Assembly (NCBI GenBank): GCA_003512525.1
Contig: DOQG01000071.1
Coordinates: 1-64,000 of the forward strand
DNA length: 64,000 bases
Direction: 5' to 3'
Source: Oscillospiraceae bacterium
Lineage (GTDB): Bacteria; Bacillota; Clostridia; Oscillospirales; Ruminococcaceae
The position numbers and the translations under genes are program-made. This document shows positions 17,711 through 27,483 of the stretch, one piece after another. How positions within the stretch are numbered: the first letter of the stretch is position 1; every line of letters begins with the position of its first letter. The notes beneath the pieces are model-generated. The model saw nothing but the letters and a program-made list of their open reading frames with translations. It made no database searches and was not told the DNA's origin.

Positions 17711-18613
17711 ATGAATAAAGATAACAGCATAAATGATGAACGAACCGACGAAGGAAATGAAGAGCAGGTAACTGCGGATCAGCCGTCCGATAACGGCGTA
17801 TTCGCTTCTGCTAATGCGGAGCATAACATACACTGCCTTAATGTCATAGGTCAGATCGAGGGGCACTATATCCTACCGCCGCAGAACAAAACAACAAAAT
17901 ATGAGCATATTATGCCGGCTCTTGTGGCTATTGAGCAGGATATGAGCATAGAGGGACTGCTTATAATACTCAATACCGTCGGAGGAGATGTCGAGGCGGG
18001 GCTTGCCATATCGGAACTTATCGCAGGAATGTCGAAGCCCACGGTTTCGATAGTAGTCGGCGGCGGTCACTCAATAGGTGTACCGCTTGCGGTAAGTGCA
18101 AGAAAGAGCTTTATTGTGCCGTCTGCAACAATGACTATACACCCCGTCAGAATGAACGGGCTTTTGCTCGGCATACCTCAGACGTTATCGTATTTTGAGC
18201 GTATGCAGGAGAGGATAATCAACTTTGTCAGTAAGAACAGCGATATAAAGCCCGAACGTTTTAGAGAGCTTATGATGAAGAAAGATGAACTTGTTATGGA
18301 CGTGGGTTCGGTGCTTGACGGTGAAACGGCCGTCAACGAAGGGCTTATTGACAGCCTCGGAGGACTCAGTGACGCGGTGCAGTGCCTGTATTCGCTTATC
18401 GAAAATAACGGCTCTGCTAAAAGTAAGAAAGATACAGCTTCAGATCCGACTGCAGATAAAAAGAAAACCCCTTCATCATCAAAAAAATCAGTACGAAGCA
18501 CACGGGAAAAGGGGAAAGTTACAGCTAAGGTCAGCACTTTCAGGGAATATCACCCGGGTGGTGCGGAAGCTAAGTCTATGCGGGGTACTGCAAATGTTTC
18601 AGACCGTTATTGA
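17711..18613 (+). CDS. tepA: ClpP-like serine protease TepA (YmfB) family
   Basis: TepA-type proteins are ClpP-fold serine peptidases; in Bacillus TepA was linked to protein export and signal peptide degradation. This one has 300 residues. The crotonase/ClpP fold is visible from [19 protein letters not shown] onward, the putative nucleophile is Ser121 in [13 protein letters not shown] and the His is His144 in [11 protein letters not shown]. An acidic N-terminal extension and a Lys/Ser-rich tail after about residue 240 look disordered. AAAGGAG precedes ATG 17711. The tepA-ylzJ-ftsK neighbourhood matches Bacillus, though uppP lies between here. Confidence 0.85.
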   Translation: MNKDNSINDERTDEGNEEQVTADQPSDNGVFASANAEHNIHCLNVIGQIEGHYILPPQNKTTKYEHIMPALVAIEQDMSIEGLLIILNTVGGDVEAGLAISELIAGMSKPTVSIVVGGGHSIGVPLAVSARKSFIVPSATMTIHPVRMNGLLLGIPQTLSYFERMQERIINFVSKNSDIKPERFRELMMKKDELVMDVGSVLDGETAVNEGLIDSLGGLSDAVQCLYSLIENNGSAKSKKDTASDPTADKKKTPSSSKKSVRSTREKGKVTAKVSTFREYHPGGAEAKSMRGTANVSDRY

Positions 18614-18773
18614 TGAATACGAAGTGTTCGGCGGCGCTATGCAGTATGATAACAATGCCTATTATGCCATAGACGGCTGTGTGTTTTCATACAGTATAAA
18701 TGCTGATGCAAATCATACCGAGCTATCGACTGAGCCCGGTTCATATCTCAGGTTCACGGAAATATCGATTTAG
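18594..18773 (+). CDS. YlzJ-like small protein
   Basis: This 59-residue frame starts inside the end of tepA (20-base overlap), with CGGGG a few bases before its ATG. It is acidic and aromatic-rich, with no signal peptide. The short length, the opening [14 protein letters not shown], and the position directly after tepA and upstream of ftsK/spoIIIE match the YlzJ family of Bacillus, whose function is unknown. The match is by pattern and place rather than by strong similarity. A small CGGGC / GCCCG hairpin lies just after its stop. Confidence 0.6.
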   Translation: MFQTVIDEYEVFGGAMQYDNNAYYAIDGCVFSYSINADANHTELSTEPGSYLRFTEISI

Positions 18774-18853
18774 TCATTCCGGGCTTATGCCCGTACATAT
18801 AATATAATAATATGCCGGAAGGCACTACAGATTGGAAAGGAACAAAAGAAAAA

Positions 18854-19717
18854 ATGGAGTACATAAGTATAATTATTCAAGGCATTATCCAGGGACTTAC
18901 CGAGTTTCTGCCGGTATCAAGCTCGGGTCACTTATCTGTGGCACAACATTTTATGAATGTCGGTGAAAACAGTCTTATAACCTCGGTAATTCTGCACCTT
19001 GGCACTCTGCTTGCGGTATTTATAGCATTCTTTCCGACTATATGGGGAATGATAAAGGAGTTTTTCCTTACAATAAAGGATATATTCACAGGAAAATTCT
19101 CATGGAAGAATATGAACGCAAACAGACGTATGATGTTTATGGTCATAATCTCTACGGCTATGCTTGTGCCGGTGTACTTCTTCAAAGACTTTTTTACAGG
19201 TTTTGAGGGCGATAACGATATCATTTTTGAAGGTGCGGCATTCCTTTTCACGGCACTGCTTCTGTTCATGTCCGATAAGTGTGTCAAAGGCAACAAGACG
19301 GGTGATAAGATGAAGGTAGCCGATGCTGTTGCAGTCGGCGCTATGCAGTGTGTAGCGCTGTTCCCCGGTGTTTCGCGCTCCGGTTCTACAACAGCGGCAG
19401 GTCTTTTCTGCGGACTTACAAAGGAAACCGCAGTCACATTCTCATTTATACTCGGCATACCCGCGATACTCGGCGGCAGTGTGCTTGAAATTGGCAGTGC
19501 GCTTAAGAGTGATATTCAGCTTGATTGGGTTCAACTGGGCATAGGCTTTGCAGTTTCGGCAGTTGTCGGATTGCTTGCTATCGCACTTGTAAAGTGGCTC
19601 TTAAAGAAGGACAGATTCAAGATCTTCGGCTTCTATACAGCAATACTCGGTGCGGCGTGCATAGCGGTAGGAATATATGAGCTTGTTACCGGTACGCGTA
19701 TTATGATCGTTATCTGA
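18854..19717 (+). CDS. uppP: undecaprenyl-diphosphatase UppP (BacA)
   Basis: UppP removes a phosphate from undecaprenyl diphosphate to recycle the lipid carrier for peptidoglycan synthesis, and its overexpression gives bacitracin resistance. The protein has 287 residues and about eight membrane segments. The two catalytic motifs are present: QGLTEFLPVSSSGHL near the N-terminus and PGVSRSGSTTAAGL in the middle. ATG 18854 begins the family-typical sequence; an upstream in-frame Met at 18812 would add a polar tail that the family lacks. A GAAAGGA site lies somewhat far upstream. Confidence 0.95.
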   Translation: MEYISIIIQGIIQGLTEFLPVSSSGHLSVAQHFMNVGENSLITSVILHLGTLLAVFIAFFPTIWGMIKEFFLTIKDIFTGKFSWKNMNANRRMMFMVIISTAMLVPVYFFKDFFTGFEGDNDIIFEGAAFLFTALLLFMSDKCVKGNKTGDKMKVADAVAVGAMQCVALFPGVSRSGSTTAAGLFCGLTKETAVTFSFILGIPAILGGSVLEIGSALKSDIQLDWVQLGIGFAVSAVVGLLAIALVKWLLKKDRFKIFGFYTAILGAACIAVGIYELVTGTRIMIVI

Positions 19718-19771
19718 TAAACAGAAATTTCATTTTATCCGACAAAATCAATGGGAGAAAGGATGTAGTAA

Positions 19772-22642
19772 ATGGCTGCAAAAAGAAATATAAATGCAGA
19801 TACGGCTAAGGATACGGCAAAGACAACCAAAAGGCAAAGCAATGCCGAAAAGAAGCAACAGGAATATCTGGAGCGGCGCAAGGAAGAAATGGAAAAAGAG
19901 CAGCGCTCAAAAAGGCGCAGAAGCTCGATAATCCTTTTTGCCATCGGCGTTTTGTTACTTCTGTTTACGATTATCGGACTGATTAGCGGTATGAGCAGAA
20001 GTGAGGGTGACAGCCTCAATATGCTTGACATGATCTATTCGTTCCTTTGCGGAGTGTTCGGTTTTACGGTGTTCTTTACAGGTCCTATAGTGATATATGT
20101 TGCGGTATTGATAGCGACCGACAAGAGCAGAACGAGTATTTTCACAAAAGTATTGCAGCTATCCGGCGGAATAATAATACTCAGCACAGCTATTCAGATA
20201 ATATTTGTAGGTTCGGTCGGAAAGGGTACAACGGACTTTTTTGGTGCGATAGGCAGTCTTTACACTGACGGTGTAAATCTTATCGGCGGCGGTATAATAG
20301 GCGGACTTCCTGCGTGGGCGCTGCTCTTGTTCGGAAATATCGGCGCAATAGTGATAATAATACTTATAGCTTTTGTATTTGTTATGCTCATAAGCAGAAA
20401 ATCTCTTATGGATTTTCTCGGTGCTGTCGGAAAGCCAGTAAAAAAGGCGGCTGTTACCGCTAAGGAAAAGCACGCACAGCATAAAGAGGAGATAGAAGCG
20501 TTCAGGCGTGAGCAGGAGCAGCTAAGGCTTCAGGCAGAAAGTGAAAACAAGGAACGTCTTGCTCAGCTTGAGATGAATGCTGTCGGAAGTGAAAAAACAA
20601 CGCTTAAGGACAGACAGAAAGAAAATATCGAAGAGCAGAAAAAAGACAGCGATAATTTCATCAACGAGCTTAACAATTATAACGGTATTGTATCTCCTAA
20701 GCCTGAAGAGGCAGTGCAGCACAGCAACGAAGTTCTACCCGATATAGCACCTGAGAGCGACATACATACTTCGTGCGAAAAACTTCCCGACCTGCCTGAT
20801 ACCTTGGTGACCGGCACGGATAATGCTGTCGCAAATGCGGCTTTTGAAAAGCAGAAAAGCGCATTTACAGAAGAAACAAAAGATACTGCCGCAGTCGCTG
20901 ACGAATATCCGCCTTTGCCTGATTATCCTCCGGAGGAGGTTAATCCCGTTGAAGCAGCTCTCAATTCGTTCATAGAAGAAACAAACGGCGAACAGGAAGC
21001 AATAAGACAGCGCGAGGAGCAGTTTGTAAGCGACGTAAGCGCGCCTGCTTTACAGTCCGAAGAGCCGCCCGCCGAAGAAAAAGCCGCCGGGAATGACGGC
21101 GTTAAGCAGTCGGGCGAGGACGCAGAGAACAAGCTGTATACCGTTACGATAGACCCTGACGATCACCCGCTCCCGCCGACTGCTTTGCTAGATGAGATAA
21201 TGCCCGGCAAGGCACAGGAGGATATTGACAGGGAGCTTGAAACCAATGCTACGACCATTGTAGAGGCACTGAGGAGCTTCGGGGTTCAGACTAAGTGTAT
21301 CGGTACTTGCCGAGGACCTTCTGTAACCAGATATGAATTACAGCCTGCGGCAGGCGTTAAGATTTCCAAGATCACGGGACTTGCCGATGATATAGCGCTT
21401 AATCTTGCGTCATCGGGCATTCGTATTGAAGCTCCGATACCGAATAAGCCTGCAGTCGGCATAGAGGTGCCGAATAAGATAAGAGATACCGTGCCGTTCA
21501 GACAGCTTATCGAAAGCCCTGAGATTGCTGAGAAAAAGAGCAAGCTTGCGGCGGTGCTCGGTAAGGATATCTCGGGTGAGATAGTGATCGCCGATATTGC
21601 CGAAATGCCGCATCTGCTTATTGCGGGTACTACAGGTTCAGGTAAATCGGTATGTGTAAACTCGATAATAATGTCGATACTGTTCAGAAGCAAGCCCGAA
21701 GAAGTGCGCTTTATAATGATAGACCCGAAAGCGGTCGAATTTATGGCATATAACGGCATACCGCACCTTCTTATTCCTGTTGTGACAGATCCGAAAAAAG
21801 CCGCCGGAGCTCTTAATTGGGCGGTAGGCGAGATGCTGAAAAGATACAGTATGTTCTCGGAATATAACGTGCGTAACATTCACGGTTTTAATTCGCTTGC
21901 GGATAAAGACCCTGAGATGAAGAAGATGGAACAGATAGTTATCTTTATTGATGAGCTTGCCGATCTTATTATGGCATCTAAGAATGAGGTCGAGGACAGC
22001 ATATGCCGACTTGCACAAATGGCGCGTGCCGCCGGTATGCATCTTGTTATCGCCACACAGCGTCCGACAGTAGATGTCGTTACCGGTCTTATCAAGGCGA
22101 ATATACCCAGCCGTATCGCACTTAAAGTCAGCTCGGGTACTGACAGCCGTGTAATTATGGACGAGCAGGGTGCGGAAAAGCTTCTCGGTAAGGGTGATAT
22201 GTTGTTCAAGTCTGTTTCTATGCCTAAGCCTACACGAGTGCAGGGCTGCTGGATATCCGACAAGGAGGTCGAGCGCGTAGTTGACTTTCTCAAGAATAAA
22301 TTTGAGCTTGATTATGACGATGACGTAATCAAAGAGGTCGAGCGTCAGGCTGAGCTTGTCAAGGGCAACGATAAGTCGTCGGAGAGCTCCGGCTTTGAAA
22401 GCGGTGATATCGATGTCAGCGATGATAAGCTGGAAGATGCTATCCGCATTGTTGTTGAGAACGGTCAGGCGAGTGTAAGCACACTTCAGAGAAAGCTTAA
22501 GCTCGGGTTCGGCAGAGCCGCAAGGCTTGTCGATGTTATGGAAGAGATGGGTATTGTAGGACCGTCGCAGGGCAGTAAGCCGCGAGAGGTGCTTATGACA
22601 AAGGAACAGTATTACGAGCGCCAGATGAATAAACAACAGTGA
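19772..22642 (+). CDS. ftsK: DNA translocase FtsK/SpoIIIE
   Basis: This protein pumps DNA through the division or sporulation septum. At 956 residues it has a basic N-terminal tail, four membrane segments within about residues 48-210, a long acidic, Pro/Glu-rich linker (about 230-480), then the motor. Walker A GTTGSGKSVCVN is near residue 617 and Walker B IVIFIDELADLIM near 723. The C-terminal winged-helix gamma domain (about 880-945) reads ASVSTLQRKLKLGFGRAARLVDVMEEMGIVG. With a full spoIIIA operon nearby, a SpoIIIE role in chromosome transfer to the forespore is likely, but FtsK and SpoIIIE cannot be told apart by sequence here. Confidence 0.95.
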   Translation: MAAKRNINADTAKDTAKTTKRQSNAEKKQQEYLERRKEEMEKEQRSKRRRSSIILFAIGVLLLLFTIIGLISGMSRSEGDSLNMLDMIYSFLCGVFGFTVFFTGPIVIYVAVLIATDKSRTSIFTKVLQLSGGIIILSTAIQIIFVGSVGKGTTDFFGAIGSLYTDGVNLIGGGIIGGLPAWALLLFGNIGAIVIIILIAFVFVMLISRKSLMDFLGAVGKPVKKAAVTAKEKHAQHKEEIEAFRREQEQLRLQAESENKERLAQLEMNAVGSEKTTLKDRQKENIEEQKKDSDNFINELNNYNGIVSPKPEEAVQHSNEVLPDIAPESDIHTSCEKLPDLPDTLVTGTDNAVANAAFEKQKSAFTEETKDTAAVADEYPPLPDYPPEEVNPVEAALNSFIEETNGEQEAIRQREEQFVSDVSAPALQSEEPPAEEKAAGNDGVKQSGEDAENKLYTVTIDPDDHPLPPTALLDEIMPGKAQEDIDRELETNATTIVEALRSFGVQTKCIGTCRGPSVTRYELQPAAGVKISKITGLADDIALNLASSGIRIEAPIPNKPAVGIEVPNKIRDTVPFRQLIESPEIAEKKSKLAAVLGKDISGEIVIADIAEMPHLLIAGTTGSGKSVCVNSIIMSILFRSKPEEVRFIMIDPKAVEFMAYNGIPHLLIPVVTDPKKAAGALNWAVGEMLKRYSMFSEYNVRNIHGFNSLADKDPEMKKMEQIVIFIDELADLIMASKNEVEDSICRLAQMARAAGMHLVIATQRPTVDVVTGLIKANIPSRIALKVSSGTDSRVIMDEQGAEKLLGKGDMLFKSVSMPKPTRVQGCWISDKEVERVVDFLKNKFELDYDDDVIKEVERQAELVKGNDKSSESSGFESGDIDVSDDKLEDAIRIVVENGQASVSTLQRKLKLGFGRAARLVDVMEEMGIVGPSQGSKPREVLMTKEQYYERQMNKQQ

Positions 22643-22742
22643 TTTTTGTGACGTTATCTAAGGCTTGCGCTTATGCATAGGTTGCAGGCTTACAACGAAT
22701 ACATTTAACTCAAACGGTCATAAACCGGGAAAGGAATTTAAT

Positions 22743-23513
22743 ATGATAGCACTTATTACGGGCGCAAGCTCCGGAATTGGCAGAGAAATGGCTAAGAACC
22801 TTGCGACAAGAGGAGTAAGCCTTATACTTGTAGCAAGGAGAACGGAGAGACTTTTAGCTCTTAAGGAAGAGATCATATACAATTGTCCCGAAATAAAGGT
22901 CAAGACGATAACCGCCGACCTTTCTAAAGAAGAACAATGCTTTGAACTTTATGACAGGGTAAAGGACTATAAGATCGATTTTCTGTTTAATAATGCGGGA
23001 TTTGGTCTGTATGGCTCTTTCCTTGAAACAGACCTTGATGATGAGCTTTCTATGATCAATGTCAATATCAAGGCTGTTCATATCCTGACTAAGCTCTTCC
23101 TGCGCGATTTTGCGAAGAGAAACAGCGGATATATCCTTAACACTGCGTCTGTTGCAGGCTTTATGGCAGGACCTCTGCTTGCTACCTACTATGCGACAAA
23201 GAACTATGTCGTACAGCTGACAAAGGCTATATATGAAGAGCTCAGGAGCACAGGCAGCAGAGTAGTGATAAGTGCACTTTGCCCGGGTCCTGTAGATACC
23301 GAGTTCAACAGTGTTGCAGGCGTAAAGAGCTTCGGTATCCCGAGTGAAAATGAGGCTTATGTTGCAGACTATGCTATTGAGCGCCTTTTATGCGGCGATC
23401 TGCTGATTATCCCGGGCGTTACCACCAAGGCGGCTGCGGCAGGCTCAAGATTTGCCCCGACAAAGCTCCTTCTAAGAACTGTGAGAACATTACAGGAACA
23501 GAAGAACAAGTAA
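22743..23513 (+). CDS. short-chain dehydrogenase/reductase
   Basis: This 256-residue oxidoreductase has the classical SDR signature: TGASSGIGREM for cofactor binding at the N-terminus, NNAGFG in the middle, and the catalytic Ser-Tyr-Lys with NTASVAG and YYATKNYV. The basic residues after the first strand (ARRTERL) suggest NADP preference. The substrate is unknown. ATG 22743 has AAAGGAA upstream and starts directly at the Rossmann strand; an upstream in-frame start at 22665 would add a region without family likeness. It is 28 bases before the GH26 gene and may be cotranscribed. Confidence 0.88.
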   Translation: MIALITGASSGIGREMAKNLATRGVSLILVARRTERLLALKEEIIYNCPEIKVKTITADLSKEEQCFELYDRVKDYKIDFLFNNAGFGLYGSFLETDLDDELSMINVNIKAVHILTKLFLRDFAKRNSGYILNTASVAGFMAGPLLATYYATKNYVVQLTKAIYEELRSTGSRVVISALCPGPVDTEFNSVAGVKSFGIPSENEAYVADYAIERLLCGDLLIIPGVTTKAAAAGSRFAPTKLLLRTVRTLQEQKNK

Positions 23514-23541
23514 AGAAAGAAAAAATATAATGTGAGGAACT

Positions 23542-24666
23542 ATGGCATATACTACCGATTTTGAGAAGCTGAAAGAACAGCTGAATTATAAACCCGATCC
23601 GACAAAGCTTGTTTCAAAGCAGGCAAGCGAAAACACCGTAAAGCTTTTTGACTATCTTAAGAGCATATATGGCAAAAAGCACCTTGCAGGTCAGCAGTAT
23701 CTGCAAAGCGACGAGGTCGAGGATCTTGTCTATTACCGCCTTACAGGCAAGCTCCCGGCTGTGAGAGGTTATGATTTTATGGGAGTAAGCTCCTGTAAGA
23801 AAACCGATGATCAGGTTGACAGAGCCATAAAGTGGGCTACCGAGTGCGGCGGTATTGTTACAATGTGCTGGCACTGGTACGCTCCGAATGATATGAACGA
23901 TTACTCCAAAGGCTCATCGTTCTACTACAAGACGACCGGCTACGATCACAAGACCTGCTTTGATCTGTGCAAGGGTGTGACAGAGGGCACGGAGGAATAT
24001 GAGTTTATTATCCGTGAGATAGATATGGTGTCTGCCGAGCTTAAACGTATGGCTGATCTGGATATACCTGTGCTGTGGCGACCTCTGCATGAAGCTAACG
24101 GCAACTGGTTCTGGTGGGGAAATCACGATGAAAAGCACCGCGAAGCCTATAAGAAGCTGTGGTATATGATATTTGACCGTATGGAAAACTATCATAAGCT
24201 GTCTAACCTTATATGGGTGTGGAACGGTCAGGACAAGTGTATGGAGGTAGACCCCAACACATTCGATATCTGCGGAGATGATATTTATTCGGTAAAGGAA
24301 TATGACCATTCTTCCCAGAAGAAGAGATTTGAATATATGAGGGAGCTTGCACACGGCAAGCTGATAACATTATCAGAGTGCGGCTATATTCCTGAACCCG
24401 ATGAGATGAAAAAGGACAACGCCATGTGGCTGTGGTGGCTTCCGTGGTGGGGCGAGTTCGTCTATAAGCGTGACGGCTACAAGCCTGTTTTCGATAAAGA
24501 CGGCTATACGGTGATAAACGAAAAATACATGACGGAAGATTTTATGAAGCGCGTTATGTCGCATCCCGATGTAATTATGCGTGAGGATCTGCCGTGGTAC
24601 GACAAGGATAAGCATAAGCTCCCCGATGCGCTTTTGACAAATCTTGAGAGGATAAAAAGCAAATGA
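23542..24666 (+). CDS. glycoside hydrolase family 26 beta-mannanase-like protein
   Basis: GH26 enzymes mostly cleave beta-1,4-mannan by a retaining mechanism. The 374-residue protein is a single catalytic domain. The acid/base is Glu184 in LWRPLHEANGNWFWWG and the nucleophile is Glu279 in LITLSECGYIP, both in family contexts. Aromatic substrate-binding residues are plentiful (MCWHWYAPND, WLWWLPWWGEF). There is no signal peptide, lipobox, carbohydrate-binding module or dockerin, unlike most secreted mannanases, so it probably acts inside the cell on imported oligosaccharides. Its stop overlaps the start of a lipoprotein gene by 4 bases. Confidence 0.9.
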   Translation: MAYTTDFEKLKEQLNYKPDPTKLVSKQASENTVKLFDYLKSIYGKKHLAGQQYLQSDEVEDLVYYRLTGKLPAVRGYDFMGVSSCKKTDDQVDRAIKWATECGGIVTMCWHWYAPNDMNDYSKGSSFYYKTTGYDHKTCFDLCKGVTEGTEEYEFIIREIDMVSAELKRMADLDIPVLWRPLHEANGNWFWWGNHDEKHREAYKKLWYMIFDRMENYHKLSNLIWVWNGQDKCMEVDPNTFDICGDDIYSVKEYDHSSQKKRFEYMRELAHGKLITLSECGYIPEPDEMKKDNAMWLWWLPWWGEFVYKRDGYKPVFDKDGYTVINEKYMTEDFMKRVMSHPDVIMREDLPWYDKDKHKLPDALLTNLERIKSK

Positions 24667-25214
24667 GAAAGGCGCTCACGGTATTATTTGCCGTAATTTT
24701 TGCCGCAACGCTCTGCGGCTGTGCCAATGATGTTTCTTCCTCTGTACAGCAGGCGGAAAGCTCATCCCGTTCGTCTACAAAATGGACGGTAACAGAAGTG
24801 GCAGACGATGATATTTCCTGCGAGGGTCTGGTGCTCACTGCACTGAATGCGGGAAGTTTCCCGGAGATGGTAAAGGCAACGGACAGCACACTGCTTGATA
24901 CGATAATGGATTTCAGCAAATACGGAATTACCGATTACTGTGTATATCAGCAGGCGATAAGCGTTGAGCTGTCGGAGGTAATTGCGGTGCGTGCAGTTGA
25001 TACGGACGGAGTATATGACGCTCTCCAAAGCAGGAAAGAAAGCTTGATAAAGCAATTCGGAACATATCCTGAGCAGGCAAAGAATGCCGAGCAGACAGTA
25101 GTATTCAAAAAGGGCGATCTGTGCTTTCTGATAGCATCGGAAGAGCCTGATAAAGCCGAGAAAGCAATATCTGATAAAATCAAGGCAAACTCCGATGTCT
25201 TATCGATTTCTTGA
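24663..25214 (+). CDS. DUF4358 family lipoprotein
   Basis: This 183-residue protein starts with a signal peptide and a lipobox ending ATLCGC, so it is probably attached to the outer face of the membrane. After a Ser-rich linker the DUF4358 domain follows (about residues 60-180), with FPEMVKATDSTLLDTI, a mid-part with VEVIAVRAVDT-like strand pattern, and a C-terminal strand FLIASEEPDKAEKAI. The function of the domain is unknown. The start overlaps the GH26 stop in an ATGA, which implies coupled translation, but a functional link to mannan is not shown. Confidence 0.8.
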   Translation: MRKALTVLFAVIFAATLCGCANDVSSSVQQAESSSRSSTKWTVTEVADDDISCEGLVLTALNAGSFPEMVKATDSTLLDTIMDFSKYGITDYCVYQQAISVELSEVIAVRAVDTDGVYDALQSRKESLIKQFGTYPEQAKNAEQTVVFKKGDLCFLIASEEPDKAEKAISDKIKANSDVLSIS

Positions 25215-25255
25215 AAAGAAAGACTATCTGAAACAAAGCATAGAGTGTGAAAATG

Positions 25256-25288
25256 TAATGACCGCAGATTTTCTGCGGTTACTTTTTT
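25256..25288 (+). terminator. terminator after the DUF4358 gene
   Basis: ACCGCAG and CTGCGGT form the core stem, extended by GTAA / TTAC, and TTTTTT follows. Confidence 0.9.
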
Positions 25289-25329
25289 ATCGGTAAAGCG
25301 CTGTCGTGCTGCTTTTTTCGCCTCGCTAC

Positions 25330-25358
25330 TTGAAAAACCGACAGAAAAATGCTATAAT
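25330..25358 (+). promoter_or_regulatory. promoter for aspS
   Basis: TTGAAA, a 17-base spacer and TATAAT lie about 80 bases before the aspS start. Confidence 0.75.
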
Positions 25359-25437
25359 TATAAAGATTTATCGGCGGTTATTTTCAGCCTGTCGATTGGA
25401 AATAAACGGGTAGAACCGTAGGAAAGGTATAGATTTT

Positions 25438-27219
25438 ATGTTAGACACAATGAAAGGTCTTAAGCGCACACATTATTGCGGCGAGGTCGAGGGGATAGGC
25501 AATACGGTTACAGTTGCCGGATTTGTACAGAGAGTAAGAGATAAGGGAAGCCTTATGTTTGTTGACCTGCGGGATCGCACGGGAATAGTTCAGCTTGTAT
25601 TTGACGATACTACTGAACCTGCTGTTTTTGAAAAGGCTAAACAGATAAAGAGCGAATATGTGCTTATGGTGCAGGGACTTCTGCGTGAAAGAGAGAGCAA
25701 AAATAACGATATAAAGACAGGTAACGTTGAGATACTGGTTACCGACCTGCGCATACTTTCAATGGCGCAAACAACACCGTTTGAGATAGTAAACGATACA
25801 AAGACAAATGAGGAGCTCCGCCTTAAGTACCGATATCTTGATCTTCGCAGAAAGAAGTTACAGGATAACCTTATAATGCGTCACAAGATAGCAAAGACAG
25901 CACGTGAGTATTTTTATGATAACGGCTTTCTTGAAATAGAAACACCTATGATGATGAAGTCTACTCCCGAGGGTGCAAGAGATTACCTTGTACCGTCAAG
26001 AGTTCACGAGGGTAAGTTCTATGCGCTTCCCCAGTCGCCCCAGATATATAAGCAGTTACTGATGATCTCGGGTTTTGACCGTTATATCCAGCTTGCGAGA
26101 TGCTTCAGAGATGAGGATCTGCGTGCGGACAGACAGCCCGAGTTCACACAGATCGACCTTGAAATGTCATTTATGGACGTTGATGAGATACTTGAACTTA
26201 CAGAGGGCTTTATCAGGAAGCTGATGAAGGATGTTCTTGATGTTGATATCACAACTCCGCTCCCCAGACTGACATATAATGACGCTATGTCACGTTATGG
26301 CTCGGATAAGCCCGATACACGCTTCGGAATGGAGATACAGGATCTGTCCGATATTGTTAAGGATACCGAGTTTTCCGTATTCTCCTCGGCAATTGCCGCA
26401 GGCGGAAGTGTAAGAGCTATCGTTGCAAAGAACGCCGCAGGCATTCTCACAAGAAAAGAGATCGACAAGCTGACCGAGTTCTCAAAGGGTATCGGCGCTA
26501 AGGGTCTTGCTTATATCCGTTGGAATGATGATGCGCCGAACTGCTCGTTTGCAAAATTCCTCAAAGAGGGCGAGCTTGACGCTATCCTTTCGCACCTCGG
26601 CTGTGAAAAGGGAGATGTAGTGCTGATTGTTGCCGATAAGAATAAGGTGACGCTCCCTGTACTCGGTGCTCTGCGTCTTAAGGTCGGCAAGCAGATAGGC
26701 ATTGTACCCGACAGCGGCTACAATTTCTTATGGATAACCGAGTTCCCGTTCTTTGAGTGGGACGATGAATCGGAAAGCTGGCTTGCTATGCACCACCCAT
26801 TCACGATGCCTATGGAAGAGTGCCTTGAATACCTTGACACCGACAAGGGCAAGGTAAGAGCAAAGGCTTACGACCTAGTTCTTAACGGCATCGAGCTTTG
26901 CAGTGGTTCTATCCGTATAACCGACCCTGAGCTTCAGGAGAGAATGTTCAGACTGCTCGGTCTTACAGATAAGGAAATTGAAGAGAAATTCGGCTTCCTT
27001 GTTGACGCATACAAGTATGCCGCACCTCCGCACGGTGGTCTTGGTATAGGTCTTGACAGGCTTTCGATGCTCCTTTGCGGTGCAGACAGCCTGAGAGATG
27101 TAGTTGCATTCCCGAAGGTAAAGGACGCAAGCGAGCTTATGTCGCAGTGCCCGTCAGTAGTTGACGATAAGCAGCTTGAGGAGCTTCATATAAGAACGGT
27201 TGTTTCCGATAAGCAATAA
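25438..27219 (+). CDS. aspS: aspartate-tRNA ligase
   Basis: This class II synthetase charges tRNA-Asp. At 593 residues it is the bacterial type: an N-terminal OB-fold anticodon domain (about 15-110), the catalytic core with motif 2 FRDEDLRADRQPEFTQIDLEMSF, an inserted GAD domain (about 290-420), and motif 3 GLGIGLDRLSMLL near the C-terminus. AGGAAAGG lies upstream of ATG 25438; an in-frame ATG at 25450 is possible. Whether it also charges tRNA-Asn cannot be judged from this window. Confidence 0.96.
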   Translation: MLDTMKGLKRTHYCGEVEGIGNTVTVAGFVQRVRDKGSLMFVDLRDRTGIVQLVFDDTTEPAVFEKAKQIKSEYVLMVQGLLRERESKNNDIKTGNVEILVTDLRILSMAQTTPFEIVNDTKTNEELRLKYRYLDLRRKKLQDNLIMRHKIAKTAREYFYDNGFLEIETPMMMKSTPEGARDYLVPSRVHEGKFYALPQSPQIYKQLLMISGFDRYIQLARCFRDEDLRADRQPEFTQIDLEMSFMDVDEILELTEGFIRKLMKDVLDVDITTPLPRLTYNDAMSRYGSDKPDTRFGMEIQDLSDIVKDTEFSVFSSAIAAGGSVRAIVAKNAAGILTRKEIDKLTEFSKGIGAKGLAYIRWNDDAPNCSFAKFLKEGELDAILSHLGCEKGDVVLIVADKNKVTLPVLGALRLKVGKQIGIVPDSGYNFLWITEFPFFEWDDESESWLAMHHPFTMPMEECLEYLDTDKGKVRAKAYDLVLNGIELCSGSIRITDPELQERMFRLLGLTDKEIEEKFGFLVDAYKYAAPPHGGLGIGLDRLSMLLCGADSLRDVVAFPKVKDASELMSQCPSVVDDKQLEELHIRTVVSDKQ

Positions 27220-27261
27220 ATCGTCCAAGCCATTACTGAGAAAGCATACGAGGAAATGTAA

Positions 27262-27483
27262 ATGAATAAAGCATCATCTGCCGCCGCTAAAAAAAACAAC
27301 GGCATACAAAGAAGCTTAAGACACTGTGTAGAGCTTGTATTCTGTATAACTGCAGTAATGATACTGCTCCTGACGTATTTTACATCGATAACGAATGCGA
27401 TAAACAGCAAGCACAGCATATTCGTTGCGCAGACATCCAAGAGAGCCTCTGACATAACGGCATGGTTCGATAAGCATTTATGA
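27262..27483 (+). pseudogene. N-terminal fragment of a frameshifted chemoreceptor
   Basis: This 73-residue frame holds the cytoplasmic start, the first membrane helix (about residues 22-45) and the first extracellular helix of a methyl-accepting chemotaxis protein. It ends at TGA 27481-27483, and the rest of the receptor continues at once in another frame from ATG 27480, overlapping in ATGA. A one-base deletion would explain it. A sequencing error, a real mutation, translational coupling or programmed frameshifting all remain possible. Confidence 0.8.

Noticed and set aside
25400..25437. GGGTAGAACCGT before aspS as a possible T-box
   Set aside because: The leader from the promoter is only about 75 bases, too short for a T-box, and the motif differs from the conserved antiterminator bulge; it is just a small hairpin.
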